Assembly: GCF_001590985.1 (NCBI RefSeq)
Contig: NZ_BCTX01000045.1
Span: 1-40,560 of the forward strand
Source: Novosphingobium naphthalenivorans NBRC 102051
GTDB taxonomy: Bacteria; Pseudomonadota; Alphaproteobacteria; Sphingomonadales; Sphingomonadaceae
Direction of reading: 5' to 3'
DNA: 40,560 bases
The notes beneath the pieces were generated by a model. It was not told the DNA's origin, made no database searches, and was given only the letters and a program-made list of their open reading frames with translations. Of the stretch, positions 33,721 to 40,560 are shown one piece after another. Each line of letters starts with the position of its first letter. Positions within the stretch are counted from its first letter, which is position 1. Position numbers and translations under genes: made by a program.

Positions 33721-33737
33721 AAGCCCGAAGCGGGCTT
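33721..33737 (-). promoter_or_regulatory. hairpin in the leader of the small-protein gene
   Basis: AAGCCCG (33721-33727) and CGGGCTT (33731-33737) form a 7-bp perfect stem with a 3-base loop, 17 bases upstream of the ATG at 33703. It could modulate translation or transcription of the three-gene unit. The adjoining 33770-33805 stretch is markedly AT-rich (TTAATTAAAA, ATCATATAAG) compared with its surroundings and probably holds the promoter. Confidence 0.4.
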
Positions 33738-33815
33738 TCCGCAATGGTAAATGTGCAGCACCTGACGCCTGGAACTTAATTAAAATCTTGCAATCATATA
33801 AGTTCTACGCGCAGC

Positions 33816-34628
33816 TCAGCGGGGGCCGGACGGTGCGCGCAGGACAATGGCCAATCCGGTTTCGACCGGCAGATCCCCGCCCTGCCCGACAAGGACGCGC
33901 CGCGCGTCAGCCCGGGCGCGATCAAGAACCTGCGCCGCAACCCCCGCCTCGAAACCGATGACATCGGCCGAGCCGAGCAGCCGCGCCTCCCGGAGCGTCA
34001 GGTCTTCCGGATCGTCGCTTCGCAGGGCGATCTCGACCACGCTGCCCTGTTCGGATTGAGCTTGCTTGGGGGAGGCGTCCGAGAGCCATGGTGTCACGCG
34101 CCCGGCGCTGGCTTCCGCCACGACGTCGAGCGGGCCTCCCGCCCCCAATGCCGCGTCCAGCGCCCGTCTGCGTTCCCCCGCGTCGGGGAACCGGGCCCGC
34201 AAGGCATCGCGCGCCTGCCCCAGCGCCAGCGCTAACGCGCCCAGCGATTGCGGCATGATCTGTTCGAGCCGCAGCCGCAGCTGCTTGGCGAGCCCCGCCG
34301 AAGCGCCGCCAGTGCCGATCGCGACCAGAACCGGCGAGCGGTCGAGAATCGACGGCACCGTGAAATCGCACAGCGCCGGCCGGTCCGTGGCATTGACGAG
34401 AAGCCCCGCACAGCGCGCGCGGATCGCATCGGCCTCAGCGGCGGTATCATCCTCATAGGCGATGAACGCCAGCCGCGCGCCCTTGTCGATCCCTTCCTGC
34501 AGATCGTCGATGACGAGCCCGCCCGCCCGCTCGACCAGCCGCCGCTTGGCCTCGGCCGCCTCGCCCATGCCCAGCACCACCACCGGCTGTCCGGCGATAC
34601 GGTGGAACAGGGGAAGCGTCTCGATCAT
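33816..34628 (-). CDS. precorrin-2 dehydrogenase / siroheme synthase-like protein, truncated CysG
   Basis: The 270-residue protein has an N-terminal NAD-binding domain typical of CysG (VVVLGMGEAAEAKRRLVERA, then LVNATDRPALCDF and GTGGASAGLAKQLR), which oxidises precorrin-2 and chelates iron for siroheme. The C-terminus (about 193-270) aligns by eye with only the first segment of the SUMT methyltransferase domain (SDDPEDLTLREARLLGSADV), but the SAM-binding GAGPGDP loop is replaced by ALRSDDP. The methyltransferase is therefore likely absent or nonfunctional. It is separate from lysA, 23 bp upstream on the same strand. Confidence 0.85.
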   Translation of the reverse strand: MIETLPLFHRIAGQPVVVLGMGEAAEAKRRLVERAGGLVIDDLQEGIDKGARLAFIAYEDDTAAEADAIRARCAGLLVNATDRPALCDFTVPSILDRSPVLVAIGTGGASAGLAKQLRLRLEQIMPQSLGALALALGQARDALRARFPDAGERRRALDAALGAGGPLDVVAEASAGRVTPWLSDASPKQAQSEQGSVVEIALRSDDPEDLTLREARLLGSADVIGFEAGVAAQVLDRARADARRVLVGQGGDLPVETGLAIVLRAPSGPR

Positions 34629-34651
34629 CAGGTCAGACTAGCATCTTGCCG

Positions 34652-35911
34652 TCAGTCCAGCCATTCCGGCACTTGCTCGGCCGCGAGAATGGCCGCCGGG
34701 TCGATACGGCTCGCCACCAGCGCCCACTGGCTGCCATCGACCATGACTTCGGGCACCAGTGCGCGCGAATTGTAGGTATTGGCCATCGTCGCGCCATAGG
34801 CCCCGGCGGTGCGGAACACGCCAAGGTCCCCCGCCTTCACGACGTCGATCTCCCGCGCCACGGCAAAAGTGTCGGAGCTTTCGCAGATCGGGCCGACGAT
34901 GTTGGCGATCATGGTCTCGCCCGTGGGCTTCACCGCGACGAAATCGTGCCAGGCATCGTACATGGCCGGACGCGCCAGATCGTTCATCGCCGCATCGACC
35001 ACCACCCAGGGATGCCCCGCGCCCTGCTTCACCCGCACCACTTCGGTGACGAGCACGCCGGCATTGCCGGTGATGACGCGCCCCGGCTCGAACATCAGCG
35101 TCGCGTCCCAGTCCCCGGCGACCTCGGCCACCATCGCGCCGTAGTCGGCAGGCGTAGGAAGCTGCTCGCCGATCCTGTAAGGCACGCCCAGACCGCCGCC
35201 GAGGTCCATGTGCGTGACCGAAAGGCCCTGCCCGCGCAGCGCCTTCATCAGCTCACCCATCTTCACGAATGCCTGCCGCGAAGGCTCAAGATCGCTGATC
35301 TGGCTGCCGATGTGCACGGCCAGACCGCGCATATCGAGGCCCGGCAGCGCGGCGAGGCGCGCGTAGATCTCCGCCGCCAGATCGTAAGGCACGCCGAACT
35401 TGTTCTCGGCCTTGCCGGTCGAGATCTTGGCGTGCGTCTTCGCGTCGACATTGGGATTGACGCGCAGCGCACACGTCGCGGTCTTGCCCAGGCTTGCTGC
35501 GATCTGCGCGAGTTCGACGCCCTCTTCCTCGCTTTCGAGGTTGAACTGGCCGATCCCGGCCTTCACCGCCGCGGTCAGTTCCGCACGGGTCTTGCCAACG
35601 CCCGAGAAGACGACGTCTTCCGCCTTGATCCCGGCGGCCAGCGCGCGGTTCATCTCCCCTTCGGAAACGACGTCGGCGCCATAGCCTTCCTTCGCCAGCA
35701 GGCGCAGCACGGCAAGGTTCGGGTTGGACTTCACGGCAAAGGCGATGTGCACTTTGGGCAGCGCCGACAGCGCTTCCCGGAACACGCGGGCATGGCGGGT
35801 GAGCGTGGCGCGCGAATAGACATAGACGGGCGTGCCGACTTCGCGGGCAATCGCGCTCAGCGGCACGTCCTCGGCGTGAAGCTCGCCGTTCTGAAGGTCG
35901 AAATGGTCCAT
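34652..35911 (-). CDS. lysA: diaminopimelate decarboxylase
   Basis: LysA converts meso-diaminopimelate to L-lysine with PLP. The 419-residue fold III decarboxylase has Lys61 in FAVKSN as the PLP lysine, the glycine-rich DLGGGLGVPY, AVHIGSQ, FEPGRVITGNAG, and the C-terminal PICESSDTF with the catalytic Cys of the dimer interface. It follows a small lipoprotein gene downstream of argH, an order typical of proteobacteria (argH-lipoprotein-lysA). Confidence 0.97.
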   Translation of the reverse strand: MDHFDLQNGELHAEDVPLSAIAREVGTPVYVYSRATLTRHARVFREALSALPKVHIAFAVKSNPNLAVLRLLAKEGYGADVVSEGEMNRALAAGIKAEDVVFSGVGKTRAELTAAVKAGIGQFNLESEEEGVELAQIAASLGKTATCALRVNPNVDAKTHAKISTGKAENKFGVPYDLAAEIYARLAALPGLDMRGLAVHIGSQISDLEPSRQAFVKMGELMKALRGQGLSVTHMDLGGGLGVPYRIGEQLPTPADYGAMVAEVAGDWDATLMFEPGRVITGNAGVLVTEVVRVKQGAGHPWVVVDAAMNDLARPAMYDAWHDFVAVKPTGETMIANIVGPICESSDTFAVAREIDVVKAGDLGVFRTAGAYGATMANTYNSRALVPEVMVDGSQWALVASRIDPAAILAAEQVPEWLD

Positions 35912-35985
35912 GGGTATCCTAAACTCACCTGATCGTGCCTCAATCGAACTCCGTTCGTGTCGAACGGCGATGAAGGGTCAAGACT

Positions 35986-36258
35986 TCACTGGGGCTGTGC
36001 CGTTTCTTCGGGCTGCGGCGCTTCGGGCGGCGGCAGGTCGAAGGGATCATCGTCGCGCTCTTCCGAGCGGGTGCGCAGTTCCACGCTGCGCTCGGGAATG
36101 GCGATCGTGGGCGGTTCGAGCAGTTCGGCCGCATCGGGCGCCTGCTGGCGGCCATAAGGGGCCGGCGGCAGTTGCTGGCCCGGTTTCAGCCCCAGCCCCG
36201 AACGCTGGCCGCAAGCGGCCAGGAGGCCGATCAGGACAAGAGCGGAAACCTTGCGCAT
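35986..36258 (-). CDS. lptM: small LptM-like lipoprotein between argH and lysA
   Basis: The 90-residue protein has a short signal ending in LLAAC (Cys16), then GQRSGLGLKPGQQLPP and a long Pro/Glu/Asp-rich tail. The GQ-x-G-x-L pattern right after the lipidated Cys and the position before lysA match the LptM (YifL/LppL) family, which in E. coli assists LptD maturation. The acidic tail is longer than in E. coli. The gene starts 5 bases after the argH stop. Symbol assigned by position and N-terminal motif only. Confidence 0.72.
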   Translation of the reverse strand: MRKVSALVLIGLLAACGQRSGLGLKPGQQLPPAPYGRQQAPDAAELLEPPTIAIPERSVELRTRSEERDDDPFDLPPPEAPQPEETAQPQ

Positions 36259-36263
36259 GTGCC

Positions 36264-37637
36264 TCACTCCAACCCAAGCGCCATGCGTGCTTCGGCCACG
36301 CGCTGGCGCACCTGATCGGGCGCGGTGCCGCCGTGGCTCCCCCGCGCGGCGACCGATGCCTCGACCGAGAGCGCCTTGAATACGCGCTCGTCGATACGGC
36401 TGTCGATGGCCTTGAGGTCTTCCAGCGGCAACTGGTCGAGCGCCACGCCCCGGCTCTCGGCAAGCTTCACCGCAGCGCCGGTGATGTGGTGCGCCTCGCG
36501 GAAGGGAATGTCGCCCTCGCGCACCAGCCAGTCGGCCAGATCGGTGGCGGTGGCAAAGCCCAGTTCGGCCGCGCCGCGCATCCGGTCGGTGCGGAACCGG
36601 GTGTCCGCGACCATGCCCGTCATCGCCGCGATCGACAGCGCCAGCAGGCCGGCGGCTTCGAAGACCGGCGGCTTGTCGTCCTGCATGTCCTTCGAATAGG
36701 CGAGCGGCAGGCCCTTCATCGTCATCATCAGGCTCATCAGACAGCCCGAGATCCGGCCCGAATGGCCGCGCACCAGCTCGGCCGCGTCCGGGTTCTTCTT
36801 CTGCGGCATGATCGAGCTGCCGGTGGAAAGCGCATCGGGCAGCGCGACGAAGCCGAAGGGCTGGCTCGCCCAGATGATGAATTCCTCGGCCAGGCGCGAG
36901 AGGTGCAGGCTGCACTGCGAAGCGGCCATCAGGTAGTCGAGCGCGAAATCGCGGTCCGACACCGAATCGAGACTATTGGCAGTCGGCCCGTCGAAGCCGA
37001 GCGCCTGCGCGGTCATCGCGCGGTCGATCGGGAAGCCAGTGCCCGCCAATGCCGCCGAGCCGAGCGGCGACTTGTTCATGCGCTTCCGGGCATCGGCAAA
37101 GCGCGAGCGGTCGCGCGCGATCATCTCGTAATAGGCCATCAGGTGATGGCCCAACGTCACCGGCTGCGCGGTTTGCAGATGCGTGAAGCCGGGCATGATG
37201 CTGTCCGCATGTTCGCCTGCCCGCGTCACCAGCGCGACCTGCAGCGCCAGCAGGCCCGCATCGGCCTGATCCATGGCATCGCGCACCCAGAGGCGGAAAT
37301 CGGTGGCCACCTGATCGTTGCGCGAACGCGCGGTGTGAAGACGTCCGGCAGCCGGGCCGATCAGTTCGGCCAGGCGCGATTCGGTGGTCATGTGGATGTC
37401 TTCAAGGTCCCAGTTCTCGGGGACCCCGTGCGCCTCGTACTCGGCCGCGACCGCATCGAGACCATCGCGGATCGTCACGGCATCGGCCTGCGAAACGATG
37501 CCTTGCGCGCCCAGCATCGCGACGTGCGCCTTGCTGGCCGCGATATCCTGCCGCCACAGCGCCTTGTCGAAGGGAATCGAGGCGTTTATCTCGCGCATGA
37601 TCGCCGACGGTCCTTCCGCAAACCGTCCGCCCCACAT
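36264..37637 (-). CDS. argH: argininosuccinate lyase
   Basis: ArgH splits argininosuccinate into arginine and fumarate. The 457-residue protein of the aspartase/fumarase superfamily has MWGGRF at the start, [16 protein letters not shown], the flexible-loop signature [12 protein letters not shown], and the superfamily histidine in [13 protein letters not shown] 37637 opens at the conserved WGGRF; a TTG at 37670 would add 11 residues and overlap the divergent thioredoxin gene. It heads the argH-lptM-lysA run. Confidence 0.95.
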   Translation of the reverse strand: MWGGRFAEGPSAIMREINASIPFDKALWRQDIAASKAHVAMLGAQGIVSQADAVTIRDGLDAVAAEYEAHGVPENWDLEDIHMTTESRLAELIGPAAGRLHTARSRNDQVATDFRLWVRDAMDQADAGLLALQVALVTRAGEHADSIMPGFTHLQTAQPVTLGHHLMAYYEMIARDRSRFADARKRMNKSPLGSAALAGTGFPIDRAMTAQALGFDGPTANSLDSVSDRDFALDYLMAASQCSLHLSRLAEEFIIWASQPFGFVALPDALSTGSSIMPQKKNPDAAELVRGHSGRISGCLMSLMMTMKGLPLAYSKDMQDDKPPVFEAAGLLALSIAAMTGMVADTRFRTDRMRGAAELGFATATDLADWLVREGDIPFREAHHITGAAVKLAESRGVALDQLPLEDLKAIDSRIDERVFKALSVEASVAARGSHGGTAPDQVRQRVAEARMALGLE

Positions 37638-37656
37638 CTGGTTGGAGCTTCCCGCC

Positions 37657-38247
37657 TTGCTGTCTTCCAAATCGCTCAAGTCGCTTGTCCTGTGTTCGCT
37701 TGCCGGGGCAGCAACCCTGCTGGCCGGCGGCTGCGATAAGCAAAGCGGGGGAGACACGCAACCGCAGGCTTCGCAAGCCGCGCCGGAGAGCAGCCCGGCC
37801 GCCGTCGATAAGCTCGACCGTTCGCACAAGGGTATGCCGCTGCCCGACATCACGCTGGTCGACCCCACCGGCGAAAGCCTCGACCTCAGCTCGCTCAAGG
37901 GCAAGCCGCTGCTGATCAATCTCTGGGCCACGTGGTGCGCGCCGTGCATCGCCGAAATGCCCACGCTCGACGCGCTGACCGGCCGCGAGGACGAACTGGG
38001 CGTGCGCGTCCTGCCGATCTCGCAGGACATGGGTCAGGACGACAAGGTCGTCGAGATCCTGCACCGCCGCAAACTCGACCAGATCGAACCGTGGATCGAC
38101 GAGAAGGGCGACCTCGGCTTCCAATACGGCGGCAACCTGCCGGTAACGGTGCTGTTTGACAGCCAGGGCAAGGAAGTGTGGCGCTACACCGGCGGCAACG
38201 ACTGGACCTCGCCAGAAGCACTGAAACTGATTGCCGAGGCGAAGTGA
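37657..38247 (+). CDS. lipoprotein thioredoxin (TlpA/ResA-like)
   Basis: The 196-residue protein has a lipobox LAGGC (Cys26), a charged linker, then a thioredoxin fold with WATWCAPC (Cys94, Cys97) and a cis-Pro region at [10 protein letters not shown]. TlpA/ResA proteins act at the periplasmic face as thiol-disulfide reductants, often for cytochrome c or copper-site assembly, which would suit the cta operon in this genome. The start is probably TTG 37657, with GGAG 9 bases upstream. The argH ATG is 19 bases away in the opposite direction. Confidence 0.88.
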   Translation: MLSSKSLKSLVLCSLAGAATLLAGGCDKQSGGDTQPQASQAAPESSPAAVDKLDRSHKGMPLPDITLVDPTGESLDLSSLKGKPLLINLWATWCAPCIAEMPTLDALTGREDELGVRVLPISQDMGQDDKVVEILHRRKLDQIEPWIDEKGDLGFQYGGNLPVTVLFDSQGKEVWRYTGGNDWTSPEALKLIAEAK

Positions 38248-38413
38248 ACCCGGCAGCGCGCGGCAAGCCCTGACGCGCGCTCGAACCGGCGAGGAAAGAG
38301 AGCCGGCTGGAGTCCGGCAGGCGCTGGCGATGCAGGAAAATCGCGCAACAGGGGCAGGCTGACGGACGCCCTCGATTTCGAGGTCATCTGCAACACATTG
38401 AAATTTAGGGAAA

Positions 38414-38489
38414 TGGTGCCGCTTACAGGACTCGAACCTGTGGCCCCATCATTACGAATGATGTGCTCTACCAACTGAGCTAAAGCGGC
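38414..38489 (-). tRNA. tRNA-Thr (anticodon CGU), CCA encoded
   Basis: The 76-nt minus-strand gene folds as a standard cloverleaf: acceptor GCCGCTT with AAGCGGC, D arm GCTC/GAGC, anticodon arm CATCA/TGATG with loop TTCGTAA (anticodon CGT in DNA), T arm ACAGG/CCTGT with TTCGAGT, and an encoded CCA end (38414-38416). It reads ACG codons, which are common in a GC-rich genome. Confidence 0.95.
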
Positions 38490-38723
38490 GTGCCTGGCGT
38501 CCTTCCGGTGAGGTTGGGACCGTGGGCAGGGCGCGCCTTTACCGGGCCATGGGGTCTCGCGCAAGAGGTTTGCTGCACACGAGTGCAGGAGCAGTGCCGT
38601 CCCTGGCGCGCGGAGCCGGGTGGTTAGGCTCGCACACCGCGGCTATTCCGCTGTTTTCAGCATAGAACCCGAACGCGGAACAGGGCGCGCTGTCAGCTTG
38701 ATGCGCACGGCCTCGCCTTGGGA

Positions 38724-39611
38724 TTACGGCACCTGCAGCACGCTGCGTATCGCCGCACGTGCGACAGCGACGCGGGGCTCGCGGAGGGCCGCGGGCGACC
38801 AGACCAGGAAATAGCGATTGACCGGCGTCACCAGCGGCGCCGGGATTTCGGCCAGTTCTCCGCTGTCGATCTGCGCCCGGCACAGATAGTCGGGCAGCGC
38901 GGACCATCCGAAGCCCTGGACGAGAACGCCCCGCAGGCACCGAAGGTCCTGCCCGATCATGGCGGCTCGAATCGGCTGGCGGGCCAGCGCATTGGCATTC
39001 AGCCAGTCATCGACCAGCTGCTGCTCCAGATTGAAGGCCAGGACCGGCTCCACAGCCAGTGCCGCCGCAAGATCGGGCGCTGCCATCAACCGCTCGGCGA
39101 CTTCGGGCGCAGCAACGGCGTGCACCTTTTCTTCATGCACCTTTTCGCTGCGCAGCTTCTGGTCGGCGACGGGGTACGCGGACACGCCCAGATCGCAATC
39201 CCCTTCAAGCAGGGCCTCGCGAATGTCTTCGTGATCCCCGGTCGACAGGCGCAGACGCATGCCTTGCCGGAGAAGCGGCAGGAGGCGCGGCATCACAAGC
39301 TCGGCCATGAAATCGCCGTGCCCCATGATGCGCACCATGCCGGTAAGGTCACTGGAACGGGCACGTACTTGCGCCAGAGTCGCCTCGGCCATTTCCAGCC
39401 GGTCGCCAAGGCCTGCGGCGAGCTCATCCGCAGTGGGGGTCGGCACCACTCCTTTGGCGTGGCGGTCGAACAGAGGATGGCCGATCGCCGTTTCCAGCGC
39501 GGCAATGTGCTGCGAAATCGCCGGTTGGGTCATGCCCAGGCGCCGCGCGGCGCTGCTCAGCGAGCGTTGGCGATAGACCTCCACAAAGCTGCGCAGATGG
39601 ACGAGCGACAT
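38724..39611 (-). CDS. LysR-type regulator divergent from an FUSC-type exporter
   Basis: The 295-residue LTTR has the N-terminal winged helix (LRSFVEVYRQRSLSSAARRL, GMTQPAISQHIAALE, then PLFDRH and PTADE in the wing) and an effector domain from about residue 90. Divergence from the FUSC gene resembles AaeR with AaeB and similar regulator/exporter pairs, so aromatic acids are plausible inducers. GGA lies about seven bases before ATG 39611; the longer frame upstream has no support. Confidence 0.9.
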   Translation of the reverse strand: MSLVHLRSFVEVYRQRSLSSAARRLGMTQPAISQHIAALETAIGHPLFDRHAKGVVPTPTADELAAGLGDRLEMAEATLAQVRARSSDLTGMVRIMGHGDFMAELVMPRLLPLLRQGMRLRLSTGDHEDIREALLEGDCDLGVSAYPVADQKLRSEKVHEEKVHAVAAPEVAERLMAAPDLAAALAVEPVLAFNLEQQLVDDWLNANALARQPIRAAMIGQDLRCLRGVLVQGFGWSALPDYLCRAQIDSGELAEIPAPLVTPVNRYFLVWSPAALREPRVAVARAAIRSVLQVP

Positions 39612-39620
39612 GACGGATCC

Positions 39621-39659
39621 ATAATGTAAATTATTACAGCAGCAAAGTTTCATTATAAG
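39621..39659 (+). promoter_or_regulatory. putative LysR box and promoter for the FUSC gene
   Basis: ATAAT-GTAA-ATTAT (39621-39634) is an inverted repeat of the T-N11-A class bound by LysR proteins. It is next to a plausible -35 TTATTA (39631-39636), 17-bp spacer and -10 TATAAG (39654-39659) reading towards the exporter. The region is AT-rich against the GC-rich surroundings. Confidence 0.5.
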
Positions 39660-39812
39660 ATAGCGGGCGCGAACACGCATATTTGCGCGGCGGTTCTCTG
39701 TTGCCATGACACCGCCACATCCTTTCCCGCCGATCGGCCAAGGCACTCCCCGATGCGGCGGTGCAACTGCCGGGCAGCCCCGTCTCACGGGCGCCCGGCG
39801 GGAGCTTCGCGC

Positions 39813-40560
39813 ATGACATCTCCGCGCTGGCAGGCGGCGGCGTTCTCGGCCAAGACGGCCCTGGCGGCGCTGATGGCCCTGTGGATCACGCTGTGGGTCG
39901 GGCTGCCGATGCCATTCTGGGCCATGACGACGACTTACATCGTCGCCAATCCCCTCTCGGGCGCCACCCGGTCCAAGGCGATCTACCGGGTGATCGGCAC
40001 TTTGGCGGGAGCCGCCATGGCCGTGGCGCTGGTACCCGCGCTGGTGGACTGGCCCTTGCTGCTGTGCCTCTCGCTCGCGCTGTGGGTAGGCGGGACGCTG
40101 GCCATATCGCTGCTGGACCGGTCGCCGCGATCCTACACGATGATGCTGGCAGGCTATACCGCGCTGCTGATAGGCTTTCCTGCGGTGGACCGGCCCGAGG
40201 CCGTGTTCGACATTGCCGTCGCGCGAGTCACCGAGATTGTGCTGGGCATTACCTGCGCCACCCTCACCCACAGCTTGCTGTGGCCGCAATCGGTGGCAAC
40301 GACGCTCGGCGCGCGCCTGGATACATGGCGGCGCGATGCGCGGGCATGGCGCGACGAGATCCTTGAGGGCGACGGCGCGCAAAGGACCGGCGCGGACGAG
40401 GGGCGGAGCAGACTGGCGCAGGATGCCATGGACTGCGTGGTACTGGCTACCCATGTGCCTTTTGACACGTCCCATTGGCGCGATGCGAGCACGTCGGTGC
40501 AGGCTCTGTTGCGGCGCATGTTGCTGCTGCTGCCTTCGCTTTCGGGCCTGGCGGACCGGC
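39813..40560 (+). CDS. FUSC family protein (aromatic acid exporter-like), 3' end cut
   Basis: The gene is open to the right edge, so only the first 249 residues are seen. Translation gives MTSPRWQAAAFSAKTALAAL, helices around MALWITLWVGLPMPFWAM and ALVPALVDWPLLLCLSLAL, and LLWPQSVATTL near residue 165. This pattern resembles the N-terminal half of FUSC/AaeB efflux proteins. GGGAG lies eight bases before ATG 39813. The frame is missed by any ORF list that requires a stop. The divergent LysR gene is its likely regulator. Confidence 0.85.
   Translation, partial: MTSPRWQAAAFSAKTALAALMALWITLWVGLPMPFWAMTTTYIVANPLSGATRSKAIYRVIGTLAGAAMAVALVPALVDWPLLLCLSLALWVGGTLAISLLDRSPRSYTMMLAGYTALLIGFPAVDRPEAVFDIAVARVTEIVLGITCATLTHSLLWPQSVATTLGARLDTWRRDARAWRDEILEGDGAQRTGADEGRSRLAQDAMDCVVLATHVPFDTSHWRDASTSVQALLRRMLLLLPSLSGLADR

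Noticed and set aside
37638..38030. Extended N-terminus of argH
   Set aside because: The open frame continues through the divergent thioredoxin gene. ArgH proteins begin close to WGGRF, and the extension has no similarity to the family.
38490..38723. Gene between tRNA-Thr and the LysR gene
   Set aside because: Open frames exist on both strands but none has a start signal or recognisable protein features; treated as non-coding.

Overview
The window looks like a chromosomal segment of a GC-rich sphingomonad alphaproteobacterium (Novosphingobium/Erythrobacter-like). This is an inference from gene content, not a database match. The signs are an aa3-oxidase operon with ctaB, ctaG and SURF1; a short CysG relative; an EIVVC-type small protein of a kind I associate with sphingomonads; palindromic intergenic elements with GGGGAGG arms; and a DUF3089 hydrolase. 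Nearly everything is core housekeeping. I see no prophage, transposase, CRISPR array or rRNA operon.

Layout, left end to 13.7 kb. A 16-bp tandem repeat opens the window and is followed by a lipoprotein gene. Next come rarD (+) and, on the minus strand, a dihydroorotase (pyrC), an HPP-family membrane protein, and a chemoreceptor with a small downstream gene. A nitroreductase and pirin pair is divergent from a LysR regulator. ygfZ follows, then two tandem GNAT genes behind rplU-rpmA, and two small envelope genes.

From 13.8 to 26.7 kb there are two co-directional minus-strand runs. The first is folB, a degenerate short-chain-dehydrogenase-like ORF, moaA, moaD and moaE, which joins folate and molybdopterin synthesis with overlapping or nearly abutting genes. 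The second is ctaC, ctaD, ctaB, a 42-residue membrane protein, ctaG, ctaE, DUF3291, DUF983, SURF1, thrC and a methyltransferase: the cytochrome c oxidase assembly line running on into threonine synthase. A putatively exported methyltransferase-like protein lies between the two runs on the plus strand.

From 26.7 to 31.6 kb a plus-strand run carries pyrE, pdxJ, acpS, lepB, a DUF3089 hydrolase and ruvX. A palindromic element sits directly in front of acpS and appears to supply its ribosome-binding site. Three further inverted repeats follow ruvX.

From 31.6 to 33.7 kb is the most intriguing locus: a 57-residue small protein followed by two tightly coupled genes that appear to be distant paralogues. 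Each has a cupin-like core and a HEAT-like C-terminus, but only one keeps the histidines. A peptide-modification cassette is one possible reading.

The right end holds a truncated siroheme synthase, lysA, a small LptM-like lipoprotein, argH, a divergent lipoprotein thioredoxin whose start lies 19 bp from that of argH, tRNA-Thr(CGU), and a LysR regulator divergent from an FUSC-type exporter cut by the window edge.
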